A stretch of DNA of 22,007 nt from a bacterium (lineage in GTDB: Bacteria > Planctomycetota > J058 > JAJDCP01), in NCBI GenBank assembly GCA_030428695.1, contig JAUIEM010000140.1, positions 1 through 22,007 of the forward strand, read 5' to 3'. Numbering within the stretch: position 1 is the stretch's first letter; every line of letters starts with the position of its first letter. Of this stretch, positions 6,426-14,493 are shown piece by piece. Under the pieces are notes generated by a model that was given only the letters and a program-made list of their open reading frames with translations, made no database searches and was not told where the DNA came from. The translations under genes and the position numbers were made by a program.

Positions 6426-9216
6426 TCGTGATCGTGCGCACCCGCGCGTTGGCGTTCTGCCACATCACGCAGACCGAGGCGCTCTCGAGCGGGTCGCCGC
6501 CCTTGATGTAGGAGCGGTCGAGGCCGGACAGCGAGGACACGATCTTGCCCCGCTCGCTGCGCAGACCCATCAGCATCGAATCGCCGACCAGCACGACGTC
6601 GCGCGGGTCCCCGCCGAAGCCGCCCTGGCCCTTCATGTTGCCGCCCTTGTAGGCGGCGACCTGCAGGCCGTAGTTCGCCTCGAACAGCAGGTTGTCGTCG
6701 GTGCGGAAGCACACGCTGAGGCGGGTGTCCTCTTCGGGGAGGTCGTTGCTGTAGAACTTCATTTCGACGGCGACGTCGCCGCGGAACTTCGCCTCGCTCT
6801 CGAAGAAGCCGCTGCGCTGCACCTTGACGCCGATGCCCATCGGGTCGCGCCGCACCCGGCCCTGGGTGACCTTCCAGTCCGGTCCGAGCTCCTCGCGGCC
6901 GTCGAAGTCGTACACCAGCGTGACGACGCCGTTCTCGTAGCCGACGTAGGCGTCGGGGTCGAACAGGGTGCCGACCTCATCCTCCCAGCGGAAGCGTCCG
7001 GCCTCTTCCTCGGGCGTGCGCGACAGGGTCGCGCCGTCCGGGGTGCGCGGGGCCTCGCGCTGGGCGACGGCCGGCGCGGCGTCGAGCCCGGGGAAGAAGG
7101 CGGCGAGCTGGCGGGTGCGCTCGACGAAGTCGTCGACCTCGATGCCCTTGCCGGACAGCTCCTCGAGCAGCTCGAGCCCTTCCCGCAGCCGCCCGCTGTA
7201 GGTCGCGATCAGCGCGCAGCCGAGCTTGTACAGGCGGCCGTTGTCGTAGTCGGGGTGGATCGCGAGGCTGTAGCGCTGGCCTTCGCTGAAGTCTTGCGGC
7301 GAGAGCTTCATCGTCGAGCCCTCGGTGCGCAGCAGGATCATGCCGTCCTCGACGCCGAGGATGCGACCGTGCAGGACCTGGCCGCTGCGCAGCTCGATGT
7401 CGCCGGGGGTGTGGCCGTCGGAGGCGGCGCCGGCGAGGACGAGCTGGTCGACCTGCTGCATCAGGGCGAGCGCGTCGCGGTCGATCGCGGCGATGCGGTG
7501 GTCGCTGCCGGTGACCAGCGTCAGGGCTTCTTCGAAGTCTCCTTCGCTGACCGCCTGCAGGAGCTCGAGCACATAGCGCTCGCGCTCGGCCTCGGCCTTC
7601 GCGAGCACTTCGAGCTCGGCGTCGCGCAGCGCGCTCCAGGCCTCTTCGCGGCGCGCCTCGACCCAGTCGCGCTCGGGGCGGCCGAGGCTCAGGGCGGCGA
7701 CGGTCAGGGCGGAGTCGGCGGAAGCATGGCGCCCGCTCGCGACGAGCTCGTCGAGCTGGCGTTCGAGGCGGGCCTTCTCCGCTTCGATGCGGGTACGCAC
7801 CAGGGCGATCTGTGTGTCGAGCTGGTCGCTGGCCTTCACCGAGCCGAGCTGGCTGCGCACCTGCTCGAGGCGCAGCAGCGCCTGGCCGAGGCGGCCGTCG
7901 CCGAGCAGGGCGTTGCAGTCGTCGAGGGCGCGGCCGAGGACCGCGAGGTCGGTGTCGGTCGCGACGGCTTCGAGCCGGGCCGCCTCGTCGAGGGCGCGCT
8001 TGGCGTAGCTGGTGTCCGCGTAGTCGAAGGCGAGGTTGCGCAGGTCGGCGACCCGGGCGTAGACGTCGCGCTCGCGGTTGATTTCGCGGAACAGGCTGCC
8101 GGCGCGGCGCTCGCGCTCGGACTCGCGGCGGGTGGGCCGGTCGGCGTGCCCGCGGTCGGGCGGAGAGGGACGGTCGGGGGGCGTATCGCCGCGTTCGGCC
8201 CGGGCGCGCTCGAGGGGGCTCGGGCCGCGATCGCTCGCGACGTAGCCGACGAGGGCGGCGACCGTGATGCCGAGGAAGACCATCAGCAGGATGAAAGGCG
8301 TGCGGGAAGGCTGCCGCACCCGCAGGGAGGTGCGCCGACGCCGCGCGCGGGTGCGCCCCTCGGTGTGCGGACTCTGCAGCTGACGGGTCAGCTCGGTCCT
8401 GACCGTGCCGGTGCGGTCGGGCCGGATGGCCCCGACCGGAGGCAGCACCGCCTCGGTGACCGCGACCCGCTTCGTGCGCCCGGCCGTGGTCAGGCGCCCG
8501 GACCGCGTGCGCCGGTAGGCGATCGGGGGCAGGGTGGCCTGGGTGCGACCGCGCGAGCTGGCGACCGGTTCGAGCACGGCCTGGGTGCGGCTGCGCCGGC
8601 TGCCCGCCACGATGACGGGGTAGGCGTGCCGCCGCGACTCCTTCCGTCGCGTCCGGCGGCTGGAGTCGCGGGACTTGCGGCTGGAGCCGGTCTTGCCGCG
8701 GCCGGATTCGCGGGAGCGACGGCTCGTGCCCTCGGCCTTGACGCGGCCGGATTCCCTGCGGCTGGAGCTGCGGGCCTTGACGCGTCCGGACTCGCGGGTC
8801 TTGACGCGGCCGGCTTCCTTGCGGCTGGAGCTGCGGGCCTTGACGCGTCCGGACTCGCGGGTCTTGACGCGGCCGGCTTCCTTGCGGCTGGAGCTGCGGG
8901 CCTTGACGCGTCCGGACTCGCGGGTCTTGCTGCGTGCGGGCGGCTCGATGGTCACCCGCTTGCCGCGCCGCGCTGCTTCTTTGGTCGCGCGCTTCTGCTT
9001 CTTCTTCTTGACCAGCTTGGCCACCATCTGCGCGATCTTCGCCGCCACCTTCTTCTGGACGAGGTGGTTCTCGACCAGGATCTGCGCCAGGCTGCGTCGA
9101 TGGCCCTTGGCGAGACGGTCTTCGAGAATGTCGTAGGCGGCTTGCAGCTCGGTCTGGCCGATCAGCGCATTGCGCAGGGCGATCTCACCAAAAAGAGCGT
9201 CGTGAAGGCGCGGCAA
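6370..9216 (-). CDS. Large membrane protein with basic Ser/Arg repeats and a C-terminal beta-rich domain
   Basis: I do not recognise this 948-aa protein as a whole. Residues 5-70 are helical (LFGEIALRNALIGQTELQAA, LAQILVENHLVQKKVAAKIA), resembling N-terminal modules of planctomycete and GspE-like proteins. Residues 70-300 are extremely basic and Ser-rich, with perfect 21-residue repeats at about 97-157 (units of KTRESGRVKARSSSRKEAGRV type). One membrane helix follows at 307-327 (FILLMVFLGITVAALVGYVA). The outer part has a helical region (about 355-560), a small beta segment IELRSGQVLHGRILGVEDGM, and a C-terminal region with LamG/DUF1080-like character (VTLVYDFDGREELGPDWKV, FESEAKFRGDVAVEMKFYS). 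Start TTG 9216 is the only start codon after the upstream in-frame stop; the ribosome site is weak. It lies 83 bp after plsY on the same strand, last in the group headed by an FHA protein. Confidence 0.75.
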   Translation of the reverse strand: MPRLHDALFGEIALRNALIGQTELQAAYDILEDRLAKGHRRSLAQILVENHLVQKKVAAKIAQMVAKLVKKKKQKRATKEAARRGKRVTIEPPARSKTRESGRVKARSSSRKEAGRVKTRESGRVKARSSSRKEAGRVKTRESGRVKARSSSRRESGRVKAEGTSRRSRESGRGKTGSSRKSRDSSRRTRRKESRRHAYPVIVAGSRRSRTQAVLEPVASSRGRTQATLPPIAYRRTRSGRLTTAGRTKRVAVTEAVLPPVGAIRPDRTGTVRTELTRQLQSPHTEGRTRARRRRTSLRVRQPSRTPFILLMVFLGITVAALVGYVASDRGPSPLERARAERGDTPPDRPSPPDRGHADRPTRRESERERRAGSLFREINRERDVYARVADLRNLAFDYADTSYAKRALDEAARLEAVATDTDLAVLGRALDDCNALLGDGRLGQALLRLEQVRSQLGSVKASDQLDTQIALVRTRIEAEKARLERQLDELVASGRHASADSALTVAALSLGRPERDWVEARREEAWSALRDAELEVLAKAEAERERYVLELLQAVSEGDFEEALTLVTGSDHRIAAIDRDALALMQQVDQLVLAGAASDGHTPGDIELRSGQVLHGRILGVEDGMILLRTEGSTMKLSPQDFSEGQRYSLAIHPDYDNGRLYKLGCALIATYSGRLREGLELLEELSGKGIEVDDFVERTRQLAAFFPGLDAAPAVAQREAPRTPDGATLSRTPEEEAGRFRWEDEVGTLFDPDAYVGYENGVVTLVYDFDGREELGPDWKVTQGRVRRDPMGIGVKVQRSGFFESEAKFRGDVAVEMKFYSNDLPEEDTRLSVCFRTDDNLLFEANYGLQVAAYKGGNMKGQGGFGGDPRDVVLVGDSMLMGLRSERGKIVSSLSGLDRSYIKGGDPLESASVCVMWQNANARVRTITITAELDPEWAERELRSRR
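8758..8929 (-). repeat. Perfect 63-bp tandem repeat, about 2.7 copies, inside the large membrane-protein gene
   Basis: Bases 8758-8820 and 8821-8883 are identical, and 8884 to about 8929 repeat the first two thirds again. The unit is 21 codons, so frame is kept. More diverged copies extend to about 8680. Identity at every base, including third positions, points to recent duplication, and copy number is likely to vary. It encodes part of the basic Ser/Arg region. Confidence 0.9.
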
Positions 9217-9299
9217 GGCTTCGTGGTTGCCAGAATCTGTCCCGTAGAAGTGGATGCATATCCCGTGCCGGACCGGGATGGGCGTTTGTCAGGGTTTTA

Positions 9300-9965
9300 T
9301 CATGATCCCTGCGGGCTTCCCGCGGCCTCCGCTTCCCCATCCTGCGACGAACCTGGCACGCATTCCTGGTTCTGGTGGGAAGATGCGAGGGCGGGCTCGC
9401 GCCGGCCGAGCAGCCGCGCGAGGTTCGAGCGGTGGCGCCAGAAGACGAGCACGGCGAGCAGGGTGCAGAAGCCGCCGAGCCAGAGGTCTCCGCCGACCGC
9501 CCACTCGGTCGCGACCAGGGTGGTCGCGGCCGACAGGGAGGCGACCGACATGATGCGGAACAGCGCGAGCATCACGCCCCAGGCGAGCAGGGCCGCGAGC
9601 AGGGCCCACGGGGTCAGGAGCGCGAGGGCTCCGGCGCTGGTCGCGACGCCTTTTCCGCCGCGTCCGCGCAGGAAGATCGAGAAGACGTGGCCGAGGATCG
9701 AGCCGGCGGCCGCCGCCAGCGCGGCCAGAGGGACGGCGGGCAGCAGCCAGAGGCAGAGGGCGACCGGGATGATGCCCTTGCCGAAGTCGAGGACGAAGCA
9801 GAGCAGGCCCCAGCCGAGCCCGAGGTTGCGGCCGACGTTGGTCGCGCCGACGTTCTTGCTGCCGACCGTGCGGATGTCGATGCGCCCGACCGCGAGCCCG
9901 ATCAGCAGGCCGAAGGGCACGCTGCCGAGCAGGTAGGCGAGGATCAGCGCCGCGGCGATCGACAT
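9300..9965 (-). CDS. plsY: Glycerol-3-phosphate acyltransferase PlsY
   Basis: PlsY is the membrane enzyme that transfers an acyl group from acyl-phosphate to glycerol-3-phosphate, the first step of phospholipid synthesis. All three conserved loops are present: YLLGSVPFGLLIG near the N-terminus, RTVGSKNVGATNVGRNLG with LDFGKG, and GHVFSIFLRGRGGKGVAT. Five or so hydrophobic helices are visible. ATG 9965 has GGGGAG four bases upstream. At 221 aa it is slightly long because of a polar C-terminal tail of about 35 residues after the last helix (REPALASSHQNQE and onward) that is not part of the family core. The gene lies between a coiled-coil gene (160 bp upstream) and the large membrane-protein gene on the same strand. 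Confidence 0.96.
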   Translation of the reverse strand: MSIAAALILAYLLGSVPFGLLIGLAVGRIDIRTVGSKNVGATNVGRNLGLGWGLLCFVLDFGKGIIPVALCLWLLPAVPLAALAAAAGSILGHVFSIFLRGRGGKGVATSAGALALLTPWALLAALLAWGVMLALFRIMSVASLSAATTLVATEWAVGGDLWLGGFCTLLAVLVFWRHRSNLARLLGRREPALASSHQNQECVPGSSQDGEAEAAGSPQGS

Positions 9966-10124
9966 CGGACTCCCCGCTGGCGGGACGCGTGTGGGACGGG
10001 ATGCGCCGGACGGCCCGTCGCTGGATTTGTACTCACTGGTCTCAATGTCTCTCCTGGGAGCGCCCGTCTCTGTGCGGGAGGGCCCGCGTCGGCGAGGTCT
10101 CCCGGCGGGACGCGGCTGTCCGGC

Positions 10125-10817
10125 TCACGACAGCATCTTCTCGAGCTGCTCGGCGAGCCGCCTTTCGAGCCGTCCGATCTCCGCCCGTAGCGCCGCTTCC
10201 CGCGCTCTCTTCACGGCGACCTCCCGCGCGAGCAACGCGCTCTCCTCGAGGGCGTCGCGCCGCAGCTGGTCGAGCTCGCCCTGCTCGAGGCTGACGCGCT
10301 GCAGCGCGGCGATGCGCCGCGCGGCCTGCTCGAGGGCCGCGGCGCGCTTGCGACCGAGGCGCAGGGCCGCCTTGGTGGCCGACTCCAGCTTGAGCCTGCG
10401 CAAGGTGGCCGCCAGCAGCTTCTCCTCGCCCGCCGCGATGCGCCGCTCGGCGTCCTCGATCCGCGCCCGGCTCGCAGCGAGCGCGGCGCGCAGGACATCG
10501 AGGCTCTCGGCGACGCCCTCGCCGACCTGCTCGCGGGCCTGGTCGACCTGATCCTGCGCGAGCAGCGCGGCCCAGGTCGCGCGGTCGAGGTCCTGCTCGC
10601 CGAACTCGCGCCGGTCGAGCGCCTGCTCGATCGCCTCTTCGGTGTCGTCGATCGCGTCTTCGAAGGCCCGGTTCTGCGCGCGCTGCATCGCGAGCTCGCG
10701 CTCGGCGTCCTCGCGCGCCTCCTCGGCTTCCCGGAGCTGGTCCTGCAGCCCGAAGAGCTCGTCCTCGGCGGCATCCCGCTCGGCCTGCGCCGACTCGAGC
10801 TCGGCCTCGAGATCCAT
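10125..10817 (-). CDS. Coiled-coil protein, 230 aa, unknown function
   Basis: Nearly the whole protein is predicted coiled coil: heptad-like runs of Ala, Leu, Glu, Arg and Gln from MDLEAELESAQAERDAAEDE to IGRLERRLAEQLEKMLS, without prolines, cysteines or a membrane segment. It is therefore probably a long cytoplasmic rod. Its ATG overlaps the stop of the FHA gene by one base (TGATG), which indicates translational coupling and a likely partnership with that protein's own coiled-coil tail. Size and composition resemble PspA/IM30-like helical proteins, but the diagnostic PspA sequences are not evident, so I do not give that name. High Glu/Arg content is also typical of unrelated coiled coils. 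Confidence 0.8.
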   Translation of the reverse strand: MDLEAELESAQAERDAAEDELFGLQDQLREAEEAREDAERELAMQRAQNRAFEDAIDDTEEAIEQALDRREFGEQDLDRATWAALLAQDQVDQAREQVGEGVAESLDVLRAALAASRARIEDAERRIAAGEEKLLAATLRRLKLESATKAALRLGRKRAAALEQAARRIAALQRVSLEQGELDQLRRDALEESALLAREVAVKRAREAALRAEIGRLERRLAEQLEKMLS

Positions 10818-12289
10818 CAGGGGGTGAGCTCGAGAGAGGTGTTGACGGCTTCGAGCTCGGCGATGCGGTCTCCGAGCTCGTCGATCTTGTCCTCGTAGCT
10901 CGCGATCAGCTCGTCGAGCTCGGCCTGGGTCTGCTCGAGGGACTCGGCCTCGCGCTGGTGATCTGCGAGCTTCTCGGCGACCAGCGCTTCGACCTGCTCG
11001 TCGACGTCCTCGATCTCGTCCTCCAGCCCGCGGCAGCGCTGCTCGGCGTCGGCCAGGGCGCTCTCGGTCCGGGCCTGCTCGGCGCGCAGCGCGGTGAGCT
11101 CGGCCTCGAGCCGCTCGATGGTGTCGTGCTGCTCGACGTAGTCCTGCTCGAGCTCGTCGACCTTGGCCTCGAGCGTGAGCAGCTTCTGCTCGTTGGCCGC
11201 CATCTCCGCGCGCAGCGCCTGCTCGCGTTCTTCGAGCCGGTACTGCGCGCTCGAGCGCACCGCCTGGATGTCGGCGCCGGCGCGGTCGGCGCGGGCCTGC
11301 TTCTGCTCGGCGTCGGCCCGCGTCGAGGCCATCGCCTGCTCGAGCTCGGCGAGCCGCGCGTTGAGCGCGTCGAGCTGGCGCTCTTTGTCCTTGCCGGCCG
11401 CGGACTCCTTCCGCAGGTCGGCCTTGAGCGAGCGGGTGTCGGACTGCACCGTGCGCAGCTCGCCCTCGCGCTCGCGGAGCTTCTTCTGGAGGGTCTGGAT
11501 GCGGGCGCGGGCCGCGGAGAGCTCTTCCTTGAGCCGCTCCTTCTCCGCCTCGCCGCGCTCCTCGCGCTTGCGGCGCAGGTTCCGGCGGCGCTGGGTGAGC
11601 TGGCCTTCGCCGGCCTCCGCGGCGGAATCCCGGGCCTTGCGCAGGCGGTCGAGGGTCGCCTTGAGGCGGCCCGAGCGTGCCCCGGAGGGCTTGTCCTCCT
11701 CGTCCTTCTGGCTGCGGGAGCGGCGGCGGATGCGCCTCTTGCGCGGCGATTCCTCGGACGCCTCGGCGGAGGTCTCCGACGCCTCCTCGGTCTTCTTGCG
11801 CAGGCGCCGGCTGCGGCGCGGAGACGGATCCTCCTCGGCGTCGCTCTTCTGCTCCTTCAGCTCGGCGAGGCGCTTGCGCAGGCGGCTGCGGATGCCGCGG
11901 GCCTTGCCGCCCCCATCCTTCTCATCATCATCGCCCGCCGCGGCTCGCGTGCGCGAGCGGTGCCGGCGGGCGCGGCGCTCGGGTTTCTTCTCCTCGACCG
12001 CGACCACCCGCAGCCGCGACTTGCCGATCTCGATCTCGGTGCCGGGCTCGATGGCTTCGGCCCCGTCGATGCGGCGCCCGGCCACGATCGTGCCGGACAG
12101 GCTCTCGAGGTCTTCGAGGCGCAGGCTGTCGTCGGCCCCGACGATCAGCTTGCAGTGGCTCATCGAGATCTCGCGGTCCTTGAGGATGACCGCGCAGCGC
12201 CGGCTGCGCCCGATCATGTGCTCGCCGGGCGCGAGAGGCGTCTTGTTGCCCTCGCGCTCCCCGCTCAGCCATTCGATCTGTACCGCCAC
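10817..12289 (-). CDS. FHA-domain protein with basic linker and long coiled coil
   Basis: The FHA domain (about residues 3-95) binds phosphothreonine peptides: HMIGRSRRCAVILKDREISM carries the GRS motif, SHCKL the conserved Ser-His, and LEDLESLSGTIVAGRRI the final strand region, with SGT in place of the usual NGT. Residues 100-250 are a highly charged Lys/Arg/Ser/Glu linker. Residues 250-490 are an uninterrupted coiled coil ending in LELTP. GTG 12289 is chosen because GGGGG lies seven bases upstream and it directly precedes the first FHA strand (VQIEWLSGERE). A much longer open frame upstream runs antisense to ribH and is not credible. The gene heads a minus-strand series with the coiled-coil gene, plsY and the large basic membrane protein. 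A role in scaffolding or Ser/Thr kinase signalling is inferred from the FHA domain. Confidence 0.85.
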   Translation of the reverse strand: MAVQIEWLSGEREGNKTPLAPGEHMIGRSRRCAVILKDREISMSHCKLIVGADDSLRLEDLESLSGTIVAGRRIDGAEAIEPGTEIEIGKSRLRVVAVEEKKPERRARRHRSRTRAAAGDDDEKDGGGKARGIRSRLRKRLAELKEQKSDAEEDPSPRRSRRLRKKTEEASETSAEASEESPRKRRIRRRSRSQKDEEDKPSGARSGRLKATLDRLRKARDSAAEAGEGQLTQRRRNLRRKREERGEAEKERLKEELSAARARIQTLQKKLREREGELRTVQSDTRSLKADLRKESAAGKDKERQLDALNARLAELEQAMASTRADAEQKQARADRAGADIQAVRSSAQYRLEEREQALRAEMAANEQKLLTLEAKVDELEQDYVEQHDTIERLEAELTALRAEQARTESALADAEQRCRGLEDEIEDVDEQVEALVAEKLADHQREAESLEQTQAELDELIASYEDKIDELGDRIAELEAVNTSLELTP

Positions 12290-12316
12290 GGATCGGCCCC
12301 CATCGACGTTGACCAA

Positions 12317-12322
12317 AGCATA
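12317..12322 (-). promoter_or_regulatory. Candidate -10 element for the FHA operon
   Basis: TATGCT on the minus strand (four of six matches to TATAAT) lies 27 bp before the FHA GTG start, leaving room for a short leader with the GGGGG ribosome site. No good -35 element is visible, so confidence is low. Confidence 0.25.
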
Positions 12323-12375
12323 GCAAATCTCCCGCCGATCCTGTAACCTGTGCCCCGCGCGCGCCGTCCGTACGA

Positions 12376-12486
12376 GGTGTGGACAGAGAGCCTCCCGGCT
12401 CGTCAGCTCGGGAGGATCGTTCGGGCAAGCTGTTCCGGCCGGGCGCGCGGGGTTCCGCGATGTGGCTCCACACCGCTCCTCTGTCC
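12376..12486 (+). promoter_or_regulatory. Structured leader of ribH with two alternative pairings
   Basis: GGTGTGGA (12376-12383) is perfectly complementary to TCCACACC (12467-12474), and the overlapping GGACAGAG (12381-12388) is perfectly complementary to CTCTGTCC (12479-12486). The two helices share three bases, so they exclude each other. Between them a strong hairpin, CCTCCCG..CGGGAGG with an inner GCT/AGC stem and CGTC loop, sits at 12391-12415. This looks like a switchable leader, but the conserved FMN riboswitch core is absent. Confidence 0.3.
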
Positions 12487-12539
12487 CAGCCACCGAACGG
12501 GACGCGGCAAAGCGGGGCCCCACCACTCCGAGGGAAGAC

Positions 12540-13010
12540 ATGCACACGATATCGGCCAGCCTGGTCGGCACCGGCAAGCGTTTCGGCATCGTCGTCGCGC
12601 GCTTCAACAGCTTCATCACCCAGGCCCTGCTCGACGGCGCCGTCGACGCCCTCGAACGGCACGGCGTCGCGAGCGACGCGATCACCTGCGCCTGGGTGCC
12701 CGGGGGCTTCGAGATCGGCCTGGCCGCCAAACGCATGGCGGAGTCGGGGAAGTTCGACGCGGTGATCTGCCTCGGCGCGGTCGTGCGCGGCGCGACGCCG
12801 CACTTCGACTTCGTCGCGGCCCAGGCCGCCAAGGGCGTCGCCCAGGCTTCCCTCGACAGCGGCAAGCCGGTCATCTTCGGGGTGATCACCACCGACACCC
12901 TCGAGCAGGCGATCGAGCGCGCGGGCACCAAGGCCGGCAACAAGGGCGCGGACGCCGCCCTCGCCGCGATCGAGATGGCCAACCTCCTGGAGCAGTGGGA
13001 CGCCGCCTGA
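12540..13010 (+). CDS. ribH: 6,7-dimethyl-8-ribityllumazine synthase
   Basis: RibH joins the ribityl pyrimidine intermediate with dihydroxybutanone phosphate in the penultimate step of riboflavin synthesis. Clear family motifs are [20 protein letters not shown] with the substrate-stacking Phe (22), [30 protein letters not shown] with the catalytic His88, [19 protein letters not shown] and the phosphate-binding [10 protein letters not shown] 12540 has GAGGG five bases upstream and gives 156 aa, the usual length; an earlier in-frame ATG at 12462 would add unmatched residues. nusB begins 1 bp after the stop. ribH-nusB is a common gene order. No other riboflavin gene is in the window. Confidence 0.96.
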   Translation: MHTISASLVGTGKRFGIVVARFNSFITQALLDGAVDALERHGVASDAITCAWVPGGFEIGLAAKRMAESGKFDAVICLGAVVRGATPHFDFVAAQAAKGVAQASLDSGKPVIFGVITTDTLEQAIERAGTKAGNKGADAALAAIEMANLLEQWDAA

Positions 13011-13011
13011 G

Positions 13012-13422
13012 ATGAGACGCCTCCCCAAGGAGCGAGGGCGCGAGCGGGCGCTGAAGATCCTCTACCAGGAAGACCTGCTCGGAACCCTGACCCCCGAACA
13101 GCTCGAAGAGTTGCTGGCGGACGAGCGCGACAAGCGCGCCCGGCGCTACGCCCGGACCCTGGTCGAGGGCGTGCGCAGCATGCGCGGCGAGCTCGACGAG
13201 GCGATCGCGCGTCGGGCCCAGAACTGGAGCCTCGAGCGCATGGCGGTCACCGATCGCAACGTGTTGCGCATCGGCCTGTTCGAGATCTTCGGGCCACCGG
13301 CGGTGCCCTTCAAGGTCGGCATCGACCAGGCGGTCAAGCTCGCCGACAGCTACGGCAGCGAGGGCTCGGCCCGCTTCGTCAACGGAATCCTGCACCGCGC
13401 CAGCCAGGAGGGTGAACTGTGA
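13012..13422 (+). CDS. nusB: Transcription antitermination factor NusB
   Basis: NusB is a small all-helical RNA-binding protein that, with NusE (S10), binds boxA in rRNA leaders and supports antitermination. The 136-aa protein has the expected pattern: RERALKILYQEDLLG in helix 1, YARTLVEGVRSMRGELDEAI, the typical NWSLERMAVTDRNVLRIGLFE and PFKVGIDQAVKLADSYGSEGSARFVNGIL. ATG 13012 lies 1 bp after the ribH stop. The stop overlaps the ftsY GTG by three bases (GTGA), so the three genes are coupled. Confidence 0.96.
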   Translation: MRRLPKERGRERALKILYQEDLLGTLTPEQLEELLADERDKRARRYARTLVEGVRSMRGELDEAIARRAQNWSLERMAVTDRNVLRIGLFEIFGPPAVPFKVGIDQAVKLADSYGSEGSARFVNGILHRASQEGEL

Positions 13423-14462
13423 GCGCGCCGATCTTCGCCGAGAGCTACACCTGGTTGTACGTGACCTTCACGATCGTCCTCGCGCTGGTCTTCGTGTTCG
13501 TCGTGCGCAAGATCATGCAGCTCGGCGGCGCCCAGGGCGCCTACGACTCGGGGCCGACCGACGCGCTCGGGAAGTTCCGCCTCGGCCTCGCCAAGACCCG
13601 CCAGAGCTGGACCGCCTCGCTGCGCTCGCTGCTCGGGCGGTCGATCAGCCAGGGCGACCTCGAGCGGCTCGAGGAGGCGATGCTGGTCGCGGACATGGGG
13701 GTCGCGACGACCGACGCCCTGATCGGCGAGCTGCGCCAGGCCAACGAGGAGAAGGGGCTCAAGAGCTGGGACCAGCTGCTCAAGCACCTCAAGGGCCACC
13801 TGATCGAGCGCCTGAGCTGCGGCCACGCGCTGCGGACGGCGAAGGAAGGGCCGACCGTCATCCTGGTGACCGGCGTCAACGGCGTCGGCAAGACGACCTC
13901 GATCGCCAAGCTCGCCTACATGCTGAAGAACCGCGGCAAGAAGGTCCTGCTCGCCGCCGGCGACACCTTCCGGGCCGCCGCGGTCGAGCAGCTCGTCACC
14001 TGGAGCGAGCGGCTCGAGGTCGACATCATCAAGGCCCAGACCGGCGCCGACCCCGCGTCGGTGGCCTACGACGCGACCGACGCGGCGGTCGCGCGCGGGG
14101 TCGACTACCTGATCGTCGACACCTCCGGCCGGCTCCACACCGCCGAGAACCTGATGCGCGAGCTCGAGAAGATCTTCCGCGTGATCAAGAAGCGGCTGCC
14201 GGACGCGCCCCACGAGACCCTGCTGGTGCTCGACGCCACGACCGGCCAGAACGCGGTCAACCAGGCGAAGGAGTTCAAGAAGGTCGCCGCGGTCACCGGC
14301 ATCGTCCTCGCCAAGCTCGACGGCACCGCCAAGGGCGGCATCGTGGTCGCGATCCGCGAGCAGGTCGACATCCCGGTCAAGTTCGTCGGCCTGGGCGAGA
14401 AGGAGCACATGCTCGAGGCCTTCGACGCCGAGCAGTTCGTCGAGGCCCTGTTCGAGACCTGA
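13419..14462 (+). CDS. ftsY: Signal recognition particle receptor FtsY with N-terminal membrane helix
   Basis: FtsY is the SRP receptor GTPase that delivers ribosomes translating membrane proteins to the translocon. The NG domain occupies residues 50-347: N-domain helices, P-loop TGVNGVGKTTSIAKLA (151-166), GDTFRAAAVEQL, QTGADPASVAYDA, DTSGRLHTAENLM, AKLDGTAKGG and the closing PVKFVGLGEKEHMLEAFDAEQF. Unlike E. coli FtsY, which has a long acidic A domain, this protein begins with a single hydrophobic helix at about 11-29 (TWLYVTFTIVLALVFVFVV) and a short linker, so it is probably anchored directly in the membrane. GTG 13419 overlaps the nusB stop. Length 347 aa. Identification is secure. Confidence 0.96.
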   Translation: MSAPIFAESYTWLYVTFTIVLALVFVFVVRKIMQLGGAQGAYDSGPTDALGKFRLGLAKTRQSWTASLRSLLGRSISQGDLERLEEAMLVADMGVATTDALIGELRQANEEKGLKSWDQLLKHLKGHLIERLSCGHALRTAKEGPTVILVTGVNGVGKTTSIAKLAYMLKNRGKKVLLAAGDTFRAAAVEQLVTWSERLEVDIIKAQTGADPASVAYDATDAAVARGVDYLIVDTSGRLHTAENLMRELEKIFRVIKKRLPDAPHETLLVLDATTGQNAVNQAKEFKKVAAVTGIVLAKLDGTAKGGIVVAIREQVDIPVKFVGLGEKEHMLEAFDAEQFVEALFET

Positions 14463-14493
14463 GCCGGCCTTCCCCCGATTCCCTGCCACGATA

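Noticed and set aside
8758..8929. CRISPR array
   Set aside because: The repeats are 63 bp, contiguous, without unique spacers, and translate in frame as 21-residue units of a protein.
5962..9936. Very long plus-strand open frame across the large minus-strand gene and plsY
   Set aside because: It is antisense to two genes with clear codon bias. High GC leaves the complementary frame free of stops; its translation is a monotonous Ala/Gly/Leu/Val mix without domains.
10035..10045. TTGAGACCAGT on the minus strand also found upstream of mraZ (3278-3288)
   Set aside because: An 11-base match within 22 kb on two strands is expected many times by chance, and no -10 element fits at the plsY copy.
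10125..10817. PspA/IM30 membrane-stress protein
   Set aside because: Length and helical character fit, but no diagnostic PspA sequence is visible. Generic coiled coil is the safer call.
12346..12540. FMN riboswitch before ribH
   Set aside because: The conserved RFN elements (AGGGGCGGGG-type start and CCGAC-type end) are not present in the leader.
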